From an uncultured Lachnospiraceae bacterium (lineage in GTDB: Bacteria; Bacillota; Clostridia; Lachnospirales; Lachnospiraceae), in the NCBI GenBank assembly GCA_910585965.1, contig CAJUHH010000010.1, forward strand, positions 62,001 through 126,000: a stretch of 64,000 bases of DNA, read 5' to 3'. The position numbers were made by a program, and so were the translations under genes. Below the pieces are notes generated by a model, which saw only the letters and a program-made list of their open reading frames with translations, was not told the DNA's origin and ran no database searches. Of this stretch, positions 26,618 to 34,753 are shown one piece after another. The number at the start of each line of letters is the position of its first letter. Positions within the stretch are counted from its first letter, which is position 1.

Positions 26618-27703
26618 TCAGTAAATCGTTCGGTCTCTCCCCGCTTCTTTTCCCCGATACAGCTTCTTATCGACATCATTCACAGAATAATCGATGCCGC
26701 GTTCAAAATCGAATTCGCTCAGCCCAAAAGTCATCGTCACCTTTATCACATGTTCATTGTAATGTATTTCCATCCTTTTCATCTTCCTGTTCAGGTCATT
26801 TAAAAACATCATCGCCTCATCGCCGTTCATATGATGAAATGCAAAAAGGAATTCCTCCCCGCCCCAACGGCTTATTGTCCCTTTGTTCTCTATATTGCTC
26901 AGGAAAAGGGATGACAGGCGTTTCAACACCACGTCGCCGCATTCATGCCCGTAAGTATCATTAATATGCTTAAAAAAGTCAATATCCCCCAAGGCGATCG
27001 ACATGCTTTCTATATGACCGTTTTGATATGCCCGTATCTTTTTTTCCAAAAATTCCCTCATGCTCCTCCTGTTCAACAGTCCAGTCAACGGATCTATGGA
27101 GGCCAGCCTGTGAAGCTTTTCATTATACTGGATCAGTTTCTGCTCCATTTCCATAGAATCCTTTGTAAACACCGCCAAAATCCCTGTAATGCCGATAAAG
27201 ACAAATATCGTGTTAGCAATCTGGTAAACGGCGCTTACTTCACTTCCCAAAACATACCTGGGTTCATACTGCCTGGTAAAGCTATACAAAGCAAGCCGAA
27301 ACAGGCAGGCTGCGGCGCTCATCAAAAGCTTCCATGGCAGCCTGCGGTAACTGATCGTAAACCCAAGCACAAGAAGAACAAATATAAAATGCTGTATCCC
27401 GCAATCCCATCCAAACTGCCGGATAAAAATAAAAATCCATATGGCCGTAAACAATACCGAAAAATAAACGGCCAGCTTCGTATCGTTCATATATGTAGTA
27501 TAAAATGCCAGACCGTATACGCTGAAGCACATTAACAGCATCACCAAGGGAGTCCTTTCCCCCACCACGAAAAATATCCCCAGCAGGCACAGAAAATAAA
27601 CGCACATAATGAGCGCATTCAACCGCAATATCACTGATACCTTTTTTGTTTCATTTTCATTTTCCACATCTTTAAATATCATTGCGATGAATCTTTGAAT
27701 CAT
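26618..27703 (-). CDS. Membrane diguanylate cyclase (GGDEF)
   Basis: This protein synthesises the second messenger cyclic di-GMP from two GTP. The 361-residue protein has about six membrane helices (residues 30-185) and a GGDEF domain (about 210-361) with active-site SRWGGEEFLFAF, preceded by DPLTGLLNRRS and GDIDFFKHINDTYGHECGD. No RxxD inhibitory site is visible upstream of GGEEF, so product feedback is probably absent. The ATG at 27701-27703 has GGAGG; a TTG start upstream (27751) lacks a good site. It is cotranscribed with the zinc-ribbon and TPM genes. Confidence 0.88.
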   Translation of the reverse strand: MIQRFIAMIFKDVENENETKKVSVILRLNALIMCVYFLCLLGIFFVVGERTPLVMLLMCFSVYGLAFYTTYMNDTKLAVYFSVLFTAIWIFIFIRQFGWDCGIQHFIFVLLVLGFTISYRRLPWKLLMSAAACLFRLALYSFTRQYEPRYVLGSEVSAVYQIANTIFVFIGITGILAVFTKDSMEMEQKLIQYNEKLHRLASIDPLTGLLNRRSMREFLEKKIRAYQNGHIESMSIALGDIDFFKHINDTYGHECGDVVLKRLSSLFLSNIENKGTISRWGGEEFLFAFHHMNGDEAMMFLNDLNRKMKRMEIHYNEHVIKVTMTFGLSEFDFERGIDYSVNDVDKKLYRGKEAGRDRTIY

Positions 27704-27871
27704 TCCCTGTCCTCCGAACCCTTTGCTCCTTGATGTCTTATCGATATTCAACGACTATTATAACTCAACTGACAAAGTTTATCAATTTTCTTTTCGTATT
27801 TATTCAATGTTTTATACCGAAAATTAATGTCGGGCAGATTTTGTACTTTATTTGTCAAATAACTGCTGGCA

Positions 27872-28648
27872 TCAGCCCAGGTAATTCACAACCAGGATAG
27901 CGCTCCCAAGAACGACAAGCACGGCCCCGGTAGCGCGGTTCAACGTCTCCGCGCTCGCTTTATTGGCAAATTTCGCCGCTATCCTCGCCCACAGAAGCGT
28001 GGAGAACACGCAAAACACAAGGCAAAGCATGTCCGGCATTCCTCCGATGGCAAAATGGCTCGCCGCCCCTGTAAAAGCGGTGAAAGCCATAATAAAGACG
28101 CTCGTTCCTACCGCTGTTTTCAGTTCATATCCCAGTACGCTCGTGAGCAGAAGAAGCATCATCATCCCGCCGCCGGCGCCGACAAATCCACAAATAAAGC
28201 CGACCGCCATACCGCTTGCTGCCGATTGGATGATCCTCTTTTTCATGCCGACCGCTCCCATTGACTCCTTTGTCGCCATCACAGGCTTTACAATAAATTT
28301 AATTCCTAAAAGCAAGGTCATAAACACGGAAAAGCTTCCCATCGTCGTATTCGGCACAAGGCTTGCCGTCCAGCTCCCCACCAGCGTAAACAGCAATACA
28401 GATACCATCATCACCAGCCCGTTCCGAATATCCAGATTCTTGTTTTTCCCATAAGTATAGGCGCTGACCGCGCTCGCCAGCACATCGCTGGCCAAAGCGA
28501 TCCCCACCGCCTCATATGCGGGAAGATCCAGAAACGTGATCAGCATCGGACTGATCACCGCCGCAGCGCTCATGCCCGCAAAACCTGTCCCAAGACCGGC
28601 CCCTATTCCGGCTAAAAAGCAAATCAATAATTTATACATCCGTCTCAT
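27872..28648 (-). CDS. TauE/SafE family sulfite or sulfonate exporter
   Basis: This 258-residue membrane protein with about eight helices has duplicated TauE/SafE motifs: GIGAGLGTGFAGMSAAAVISPML at the N-terminus and MAVGFICGFVGAGGGMMMLLLLTSVLG in the middle. The family exports small organosulfur or sulfite anions; the substrate is unknown here. It overlaps the MarR gene by 17 bp and is probably repressed by it. Confidence 0.87.
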   Translation of the reverse strand: MRRMYKLLICFLAGIGAGLGTGFAGMSAAAVISPMLITFLDLPAYEAVGIALASDVLASAVSAYTYGKNKNLDIRNGLVMMVSVLLFTLVGSWTASLVPNTTMGSFSVFMTLLLGIKFIVKPVMATKESMGAVGMKKRIIQSAASGMAVGFICGFVGAGGGMMMLLLLTSVLGYELKTAVGTSVFIMAFTAFTGAASHFAIGGMPDMLCLVFCVFSTLLWARIAAKFANKASAETLNRATGAVLVVLGSAILVVNYLG

Positions 28649-29105
28649 CCTCCTTTAAATACCGATGGATATTATCTAACATCCGTGCGTTGATTCTTTT
28701 CATCCCTTCTATTTCTTCCCCGGATATTCCTTCAAACATAATCCCCATAAACTTTTCCTGCGCCGCCTTTCCATCTTCAATAATCCGGGATGCTTCCCCG
28801 CGTATATGCAGATGGGCTGTTTTTCGGTTTCCATCCCGGTACTTCTTTTCTATCCATTTTCGTTTTTCTAATATCTTAACAGCGGAAGATACCTGGGATT
28901 TGGACAAATACCGAATTTCTACAATATCCGAAGCGGTATCAAAGAGAGGGTTATTGGCCAGAAAAAGCATAATATCCAGTTCCATACGTGTAATCTTATA
29001 TTTTTCGCATACCCCTTCCACGCACTTCGAGTAAAGGGACTTAATTGCATGATGATGTTCCCATGGATTTAATAGCACCTTATGCGTCCTCCTTTCCATT
29101 CTCAT
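28632..29105 (-). CDS. MarR-family transcriptional regulator
   Basis: This 157-residue winged-helix regulator has YKITRMELDIMLFLANNP, YLSKSQVSSAVKILEKRKWIEKKYRDGNRKTAHLHI (recognition helix and wing) and a helical C-terminus for dimerisation. It is the first gene of a two-gene unit with the TauE/SafE exporter. This is the usual arrangement for an autoregulated, ligand-responsive repressor. Confidence 0.88.
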   Translation of the reverse strand: MRMERRTHKVLLNPWEHHHAIKSLYSKCVEGVCEKYKITRMELDIMLFLANNPLFDTASDIVEIRYLSKSQVSSAVKILEKRKWIEKKYRDGNRKTAHLHIRGEASRIIEDGKAAQEKFMGIMFEGISGEEIEGMKRINARMLDNIHRYLKEDETDV

Positions 29106-29258
29106 TTTGTTCTTTTTAGAACAATTTTAACTCATTATAAAAAAATGTCAAGAGGGGAGGGGAGGTTCTGCGGTTCTGCACAACCAGCCATTTAAACAGT
29201 TCCATCTGATTGCAGATTCCAGCAGCCTCCCCGCTGCAAATGCCTTGTTTCTCCGATT

Positions 29259-29807
29259 CTACAATTCCCGCAAAATCATCTGAAGCAGCATGATATGGTA
29301 TTCTTCATCTTTGACGATCCTCTCCAGCACCGCATTGACGCAGTCATCCTTTATCATTTTCATATGCATTTCATACTGCCGGATTGCTTCCTTTTCCGAC
29401 TCTATGCCCGCCAGAAGCATCTTCTTCATCTGTTCCGGCAAAACCAAATATTCCGGCGTCCACATCATACGCCTTCCATTGCGGCCCTTTGCCGTAAAAT
29501 CCACATTGCCTCCAAGCAGAACGATCAGCTCGCCCAGCTTCTGCAGATGCATCATTTCCGCCATAGCGATTCCCAGAATCGTCTTCGCGACGGAACAGCT
29601 CTCCCCGGATATTCTGTTTTCATTATTAATATACTGAGCGATCGCCGAAAGCTCCGACACCGCGCCGCAATAATCCACGCCGAGCAAATCGGCATATCCC
29701 TGGTTTTTTTCCCTGACCTGGACCGGCGGATAAGGCAGATCCGCCATAGCCGGCCTGATTCCTGCAAAATTGCATGTATTAACGAATGAGTTTCTTTTTT
29801 CTTCCAA
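29259..29807 (-). CDS. Ferritin-like di-metal protein
   Basis: A 182-residue four-helix protein with metal-ligand-type motifs SELSAIAQYI, AEMMHLQKLGELI, ESEKEAIRQYEMHM and DEEYHIMLLQMIL, that is, paired Glu and ExxH motifs as in rubrerythrin, bacterioferritin and Mn-catalase relatives. It likely has an oxidative stress or metal storage role. No ATG is present at the N-terminus. A TTG at 29805-29807 has a GGAG site 9 nt upstream; another TTG 15 bases earlier is possible. A 38-bp palindrome overlaps the ribosome binding site. Confidence 0.75.
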   Translation of the reverse strand: MEEKRNSFVNTCNFAGIRPAMADLPYPPVQVREKNQGYADLLGVDYCGAVSELSAIAQYINNENRISGESCSVAKTILGIAMAEMMHLQKLGELIVLLGGNVDFTAKGRNGRRMMWTPEYLVLPEQMKKMLLAGIESEKEAIRQYEMHMKMIKDDCVNAVLERIVKDEEYHIMLLQMILREL

Positions 29808-29815
29808 ATGAACAA

Positions 29816-29853
29816 TCTCCAATATACTATCTTATAAGATAATATATTGGAGA
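29816..29853. promoter_or_regulatory. 38-bp near-perfect palindrome over the ferritin-like gene start
   Basis: The arms read TCTCCAATATA and TATATTGGAGA, with the perfect core TATCTTATAAGATA. Only one base pair is mismatched. It covers the GGAG ribosome binding site. It could be a repressor operator or, as RNA, a hairpin that masks the start. Confidence 0.7.
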
Positions 29854-29872
29854 CCGTAAAAAAGGTTCTTTC

Positions 29873-31069
29873 CTACCAGCTTTTCTTCAATTTTATATTC
29901 CAGTCCAGGCGGTAAGGGCTGTCAGGTTCTTCCAACAGCATTTCATAGACCATCCTTCGGAAATCGCTGCCTTCTTCCGCCCAATATTCATAACCCATCA
30001 TATAGCTGTCCGTAAAGTCATCCCAAGAGTCAAATGCTTTCTGCGTGATCAGCGCTATTTCCAAAGATTTGTCCAGCGCCTCCTCCGCTTCATAATAACC
30101 TACATAATAAAAGCTGGACATCAGCATGATAGCGCGGCTGTAATCCCATGCAGCAATAGCATCTTGACCTTTTTCTTCATAAGCTTCATAAAACCGCTTG
30201 TACCTCTCCGCTTCCGTTTCGTCCATTCCATAGTTCTCGCAAAGAAAGCTTTCCCGTTCTTCTTCCGGCACGCCGCCAAGCCCATCCGCTTCCAGCCTTT
30301 CCATTTCCTCCGCAAATTTCCCCCGGTGCCCTCTGCTGACCAACCGGTTCCATTTTTCATCTGCCGAAGCCCGGTCCGTAATCCCCCATTGTCTGGAAAG
30401 CATATTTTTATCCGCTTCTATCGATGCCATATTGGCTTCCGCCCCTCCAAATATCAAATAACTCATTCCGTTCAGGCTCGTCAGCACCGCATGGGTTCCA
30501 TTCATCCAAAGAATCGTATCCGTCATTTCCACCATCGGCCGGTCTAACTCCTCCGGCGCATTTTCCTGCAAAGAAGCGCATACGCCCCGGATGTAACCCA
30601 TCTTATCTTCATCGATAGACTTTGCCGCATAAACAATGGCGTAATAAGCATAATCCGTTTCTCCGTAAACGAGATACCCCTCCCCGTCTATATTTTCCAT
30701 ATCCAGTTTGCAGCGATAAGCCTCTAACCCAGTCAGGCCAGGTACTGCGCCGGCACCATCCAGCTTTTCCAGCTCCGAAACCCGGCAGACCGTTTTTACG
30801 GCTTCCTGCATATCTTCCAGGCCGAAAAGCTCCCTCCCCTTCACGGACTGCAGCACCATGACCCCGTCCTGCCCGTTTCTATTGGATGCCCCGATCCAGT
30901 TATCCATTCCCGCATCCTTCTGCCGCCAATCCTCTGCCAGCAGAATGCTCACGCTTCCGTCCGCCGAATAAAACTGCTTCTCAGGAATCCCCTTCCCCCC
31001 GCATCCCGCCGCCATCGCCGCAACAAAAATGACAAGAATTACCGTCCATATCCTCTTTTCGCTCTTCAT
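29873..31069 (-). CDS. Lipoprotein with DUF1266-like C-terminal domain (paralogue 2)
   Basis: This 398-residue secreted lipoprotein starts MKSEKRIWTVILVIFVAAM with lipobox AAGC. The N-terminal half (SADGSVSILLAEDWRQKDAGMDNWIGASN) resembles a PsbP/DUF1795-type domain. The C-terminal half ends IAAWDYSRAIMLMSSFYYVGYYEAEEALD and FDSWDDFTDSYMMGYEYWAEE, typical of DUF1266. The frame is open upstream to 31321, but that part is the dispersed repeat read as protein, so the ATG at 31067-31069 is preferred. It is a tandem paralogue of the upstream gene. Function unknown. Confidence 0.75.
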   Translation of the reverse strand: MKSEKRIWTVILVIFVAAMAAGCGGKGIPEKQFYSADGSVSILLAEDWRQKDAGMDNWIGASNRNGQDGVMVLQSVKGRELFGLEDMQEAVKTVCRVSELEKLDGAGAVPGLTGLEAYRCKLDMENIDGEGYLVYGETDYAYYAIVYAAKSIDEDKMGYIRGVCASLQENAPEELDRPMVEMTDTILWMNGTHAVLTSLNGMSYLIFGGAEANMASIEADKNMLSRQWGITDRASADEKWNRLVSRGHRGKFAEEMERLEADGLGGVPEEERESFLCENYGMDETEAERYKRFYEAYEEKGQDAIAAWDYSRAIMLMSSFYYVGYYEAEEALDKSLEIALITQKAFDSWDDFTDSYMMGYEYWAEEGSDFRRMVYEMLLEEPDSPYRLDWNIKLKKSW

Positions 31070-31200
31070 CGCATCCCCCGTCCTATCCCAATTAAATAAC
31101 CATCCCTTCTTCTGCCCGAAAAAGATTTGCCGGGAAAATCCAACAATTTCCCCGGCAAATATCTCCACGCCACTGCTGTATGGCAACTCAAATCTGTGCG

Positions 31201-31311
31201 GAAAAATGCCGCTTTTCAGGCATTTTTCGGTGTGAGAAAGACTTGCAAAGCAAGTCTTAGAAGTTCTTGGCGAAGCACCCACTGGTGCAAGCCTTAGAAC
31301 TTCTCTTCGCA
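31201..31311 (-). repeat. Dispersed multi-hairpin repeat, copy C
   Basis: A clean copy: GAAAAATGCC/GGCATTTTTC hairpin, outer stem GTGTGAGAAAG, GACTTGC-AAA-GCAAGTC hairpin, and an AGAAGTTCT/AGAACTTCT arm capped by GCACCCACTGGTGC. It lies 3 nt beyond the stop codon of the first lipoprotein gene and before the second. Confidence 0.9.
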
Positions 31312-31314
31312 ATG

Positions 31315-32520
31315 CTACCAAGTTTTCTCCAGTGCCAGATTCCAGTCCAGCTGGTAAGGGCTGTCAGGCATAGCCTTCAGATCTTCATAAACTCCCCTTC
31401 TCTCATCGCTGCTTTCTTCTGCCCAATACTCATATCCTACCATATAACTGTCCATAAAGGCATCCCAGGAACCATAAGCGGTCTGGATCACGCTCGCCAC
31501 TTCCAAAGCCTTGTCCAGGGCCTCTGTTTCCGTATAGTATCCAGCAATGTAGCAGTTCGCGATAACCGATACCGCACGGCTGTAATCCCATGCAGACATC
31601 ACATCTATTCCCTTTTCATCATAAGCCGCATAAAAATCCGCATACTGCTGCGCGGTCTCATCCGTTATACCCGTATAATTGTTGAGCAGATAATCCGCCC
31701 TTTCCTCTTCCGGTATCTCGCCAAAGCCGTCCTCGGCCAGCATATCCATCGTTTCCGCAAAGTCCATGCGGTGGCCTTCGCTGATCAGCCATTCGATCGT
31801 CTCATCCGCCGATGCCTTGTCTGTCACATCCCACCATTCGGACAGCATGGACTGCTGCAGCGACATGGAATCATCGTTGGCCGGCATGCCGCCGAACATG
31901 TTATAGTCCCATCCGTTCAGCGCGGTCAGAACCGCATAGGTTCCGTTGATCCAGCGGATCGTATCCGTTGCTTCCACCGTGGAATTGTTCTCAACTTCCG
32001 GCGCATTTTCCTTAAAGCTGCCGCATACATTGCGTACATAAGCCAGCTTATCATCATTCATTTTTTCCGATACATATAATATCGCATAATAAGCGTAATC
32101 CGTTTCCCCATATACAAAATATCCGTCCCCGCTTGTTCCCTCTACGGTCATCTTGCATCTGTAAGCCTGGATATTCTCCATGCCCGGCACAAGGCCGCTT
32201 CCATCCTCCTCCGTGATCTCGGAAGCGCTGTATGTATCTTCAAAAGCATTCTTTATATCTACCAGGCCGACTGCATCCACGCCTTTTACAAACTGGGCAA
32301 CGACAATCCCGTCCCTTTCGTCCTTGCTGACTGCTCCGATCCAGCCGTCCACTCCTGCGTCTTCTGACTTCCAGTCTTCTGCCAGCATCACGCTCACGAC
32401 CCCGTCGGAAGATGCGAATTCTTTCGTAGGCTTCTCTGCCTCTTTTGTTCCGCAGCCCGCCAATACCGCCACAAGAAGAACGGCAGCAAGCCACGCCCAT
32501 GTTTTTCTTGCTGTTTTCAT
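31315..32520 (-). CDS. Lipoprotein with DUF1266-like C-terminal domain (paralogue 1)
   Basis: This 401-residue lipoprotein starts MKTARKTWAWLAAVLLVAV with lipobox LAGC. It has the same two-part layout as its neighbour: FASSDGVVSVMLAEDWKSEDAGVDGWIGAVS, then MSAWDYSRAVSVIANCYIAGYYTETEALDKAL and YGSWDAFMDSYMVGYEYWAEE, with the shared C-terminal ending SPYQLDWNLALEKTW. The pair clearly arose by tandem duplication, with the repeat element now between them. DUF1266 proteins have no established activity. Confidence 0.78.
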   Translation of the reverse strand: MKTARKTWAWLAAVLLVAVLAGCGTKEAEKPTKEFASSDGVVSVMLAEDWKSEDAGVDGWIGAVSKDERDGIVVAQFVKGVDAVGLVDIKNAFEDTYSASEITEEDGSGLVPGMENIQAYRCKMTVEGTSGDGYFVYGETDYAYYAILYVSEKMNDDKLAYVRNVCGSFKENAPEVENNSTVEATDTIRWINGTYAVLTALNGWDYNMFGGMPANDDSMSLQQSMLSEWWDVTDKASADETIEWLISEGHRMDFAETMDMLAEDGFGEIPEEERADYLLNNYTGITDETAQQYADFYAAYDEKGIDVMSAWDYSRAVSVIANCYIAGYYTETEALDKALEVASVIQTAYGSWDAFMDSYMVGYEYWAEESSDERRGVYEDLKAMPDSPYQLDWNLALEKTW

Positions 32521-32617
32521 TACTCTCTACCTCACTTTTTCTAATTTTCTAGTTGTCCCGTCAAATATTAGTCGTTGAATATTATACTTCATTTCGCTAT
32601 TTTATGCAATCACTTTA

Positions 32618-32681
32618 TCAATGGATCCTAATCCATGGATCAAGATCCATTGATCAAGGTCCATTGATCAGAATCCATTAA
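32618..32681. repeat. Short imperfect tandem repeat (TCCATTGATCA units)
   Basis: Four imperfect copies of a ~14-bp unit containing TCCATTGATCA or TCCATGGATCA lie directly after, and slightly inside, the end of the coiled-coil membrane protein gene. The units are partly self-complementary, so the transcript can fold back. Confidence 0.7.
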
Positions 32682-33849
32682 TCTCATCCGCATACTGGGG
32701 ATAGCTCTGTGCCAGCTCCTTCATCTCCCCCTTCGTTTTTTCGATGATCATCTCCCTGTTGTAATCAATCCTTTTTCTGAGCGACTGCCGGCGGATGATC
32801 AGGCCGTGGCGGATCTCCACCATTTCCTTGTTATCCAGAAGAGCCGCCGTCTGGTGCAGCCAGATGGCCGGATCCTTGACCTGGTAGCATTTCAATATGT
32901 TCAAAAGCTCCCTCTGGCATTCGTCCAGTTCCAGTTCCGCTTCCCGGTAACGCCTCCGCTCTTCTTTTTCCACTTTATACTTCTCCCAAAGGCTCTGGAA
33001 TTCCTTTGCGGATTTTACCTGATATTTCATGTAGAGGTAATCCAGAAGGTTTGTATTATTCACATAGCGTATCTTCACCCTGTTATGCAGCATAATAATT
33101 CGGTTGATCCCCTTTTCCACCCGTTTCAGTTCTTTTACCGAATCCGTATATTTCAGAAAAACAAGAACGATTACGAGGGCGGCCAGACCTGTTACCAGTA
33201 AAAATCCCAGCTGGGTATCCATCCGCAAAGCATACCGCAGCGTAAAAAGCACGACATAGCATACCACCAGCGCTACCGAACAGATCACTGCCATTCCTTT
33301 TGCATCCGCGATCATTCCCTTCAATTCATCCTTGCGGTACAAATAGGCGTGTTTCTCCCCGTCCAGCCTTGCCATATCTTTCCGTATCAGGTTCTGGTAA
33401 TCCTCCGTTTCCACCAGTTTTTTGCAGCCCGCTTCGGCTTCTTCCTCCATCCGCTCCATCTGATGGTATTTTTCATCGCTCATCCGGTTCTTCTTTTCCA
33501 GGTAAACCCCTCTCCGGCTTTCCAGTTCCTGGATTTTTTCCGCGCTGGCGTTCAGCTCTTTTCTCTCTTCCTCCGGCAGAGCCTCGATCTCTTCCATATC
33601 CTTCAGGTAGGATGTCACCTTCCCATATTCAAAGTTCAGATTTTTCAGTTCTTCCTGCGCTTCCCGTATCCGGTCCGTGCTGTCTTTGATATATTCGCTC
33701 CGCTGCTCCCGATCATGCACATTCCATTCTTTTCTGTCATTTTCGATTTTTTCCCAGCCGTCCTCTTCAAATCCGGCTTCCTCCATATCCCATCCCTGCC
33801 TGGGACGGAAAATTTTTTTCCATAACTTCATTTCCTTAAATAATTTCAT
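32668..33849 (-). CDS. Coiled-coil membrane protein of the DUF5716/5717 operon
   Basis: This 393-residue protein has no signal peptide. A long charged coiled coil spans about 45-180, two closely spaced membrane helices lie at 185-205 and 213-233, and a second coiled-coil region runs from 235 to the end. I do not recognise a catalytic domain. The topology is a hairpin anchor with both helical arms on the same, presumably cytoplasmic, side. It is the last gene of a tightly packed four-gene operon and could tether the assembly to the membrane. Confidence 0.75.
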   Translation of the reverse strand: MKLFKEMKLWKKIFRPRQGWDMEEAGFEEDGWEKIENDRKEWNVHDREQRSEYIKDSTDRIREAQEELKNLNFEYGKVTSYLKDMEEIEALPEEERKELNASAEKIQELESRRGVYLEKKNRMSDEKYHQMERMEEEAEAGCKKLVETEDYQNLIRKDMARLDGEKHAYLYRKDELKGMIADAKGMAVICSVALVVCYVVLFTLRYALRMDTQLGFLLVTGLAALVIVLVFLKYTDSVKELKRVEKGINRIIMLHNRVKIRYVNNTNLLDYLYMKYQVKSAKEFQSLWEKYKVEKEERRRYREAELELDECQRELLNILKCYQVKDPAIWLHQTAALLDNKEMVEIRHGLIIRRQSLRKRIDYNREMIIEKTKGEMKELAQSYPQYADEINGF

Positions 33850-33857
33850 ACTCCTCC

Positions 33858-34691
33858 TTATTCCATTACCATATTCCGATATTGTTCCTTCAGTTCATCG
33901 GCAATCCTGCGCGCTTCCTCCTCATAAGAAACGGAATTTTTCTCCTCCCTGCATACTTGCAGGGTAAAAAGCATCCGGTTTTCCCGCGTACCCTCAAATG
34001 CCTCCAATGCCTCTTCCATGAGTTTTTCCACTTTCAGCGCCAGTTTATGCCCCGGTCCGCCCACAGCCGTAAAATTCAGATACTCCGTTTCCTCCATATA
34101 TAAGCGGCAGGCAGCCAGATAGCCGATATAGGCGTCTTCCCTTTCCATATGATCATAAGACTGACGGAAGCTTTCCGCCGCATCCCGGAACCGAAACAGG
34201 CCGGCATATACAACGCCGCAGTTATAGTATATTTTCGCCCTCAGTTCCTTCTCCTCCTCCGGGAGTTCTTCCAGCAGCCCCTCGTAAATCCTTAATGCGG
34301 AAGCAAGTCGCCGATTCCCCGCCAGATAATCCGCCCTCGCCTTTCTTTTTTCATAAAGACTCAAGCCGGTTCCCTTATTCATCTCTTCCTTGGCTTTCTC
34401 AATCTCTTCCCTGCTGCCATACCCTACATAATCCAAAACCATGCCGGCATACTCGCCGGGACTCCCGCCCTCTTCCTTTATCTGCCGGAGTTTTTCCGCC
34501 AGGCTCTTCAGCCCGCATTCCCGCTCCATCCAGTCCGGCAGCCTTCCATCCATGATTTCTTCATCCACAAGATAGGCATTTCTGATCAGGCAGTAACACA
34601 ATTCTTCCACCGAATAAACATCAACATATGCCCGCTCCACGAAATAAGGCTTCTTAGCATACTCGCCAAGGCAAAGCAATACTCTGCTCAA
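33858..34691 (-). CDS. Tetratricopeptide-like helical-repeat protein of the DUF5716/5717 operon
   Basis: This 277-residue soluble, acidic helical protein has TPR-like stretches in the middle (KARADYLAGNRRLASALRIYEGLLEELPEEE, then IYYNCGVVYAGLFRFRDAAESFRQSYDHM). The N-terminal part (YSVEELCYCLIRNAYLVDEEIM) is conserved-looking but unknown to me. It lies 62 bp downstream of the Hsp70-like ATPase gene and 8 bp before the coiled-coil gene. The likely role is as an adaptor. Confidence 0.75.
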   Translation of the reverse strand: MSRVLLCLGEYAKKPYFVERAYVDVYSVEELCYCLIRNAYLVDEEIMDGRLPDWMERECGLKSLAEKLRQIKEEGGSPGEYAGMVLDYVGYGSREEIEKAKEEMNKGTGLSLYEKRKARADYLAGNRRLASALRIYEGLLEELPEEEKELRAKIYYNCGVVYAGLFRFRDAAESFRQSYDHMEREDAYIGYLAACRLYMEETEYLNFTAVGGPGHKLALKVEKLMEEALEAFEGTRENRMLFTLQVCREEKNSVSYEEEARRIADELKEQYRNMVME

Positions 34692-34753
34692 TGTTCTCCT
34701 CCTTTCCGGGCTGCCTTTGCCCGGCTCTCTCCCTTTTCTCCTTTTCGGGGTAT

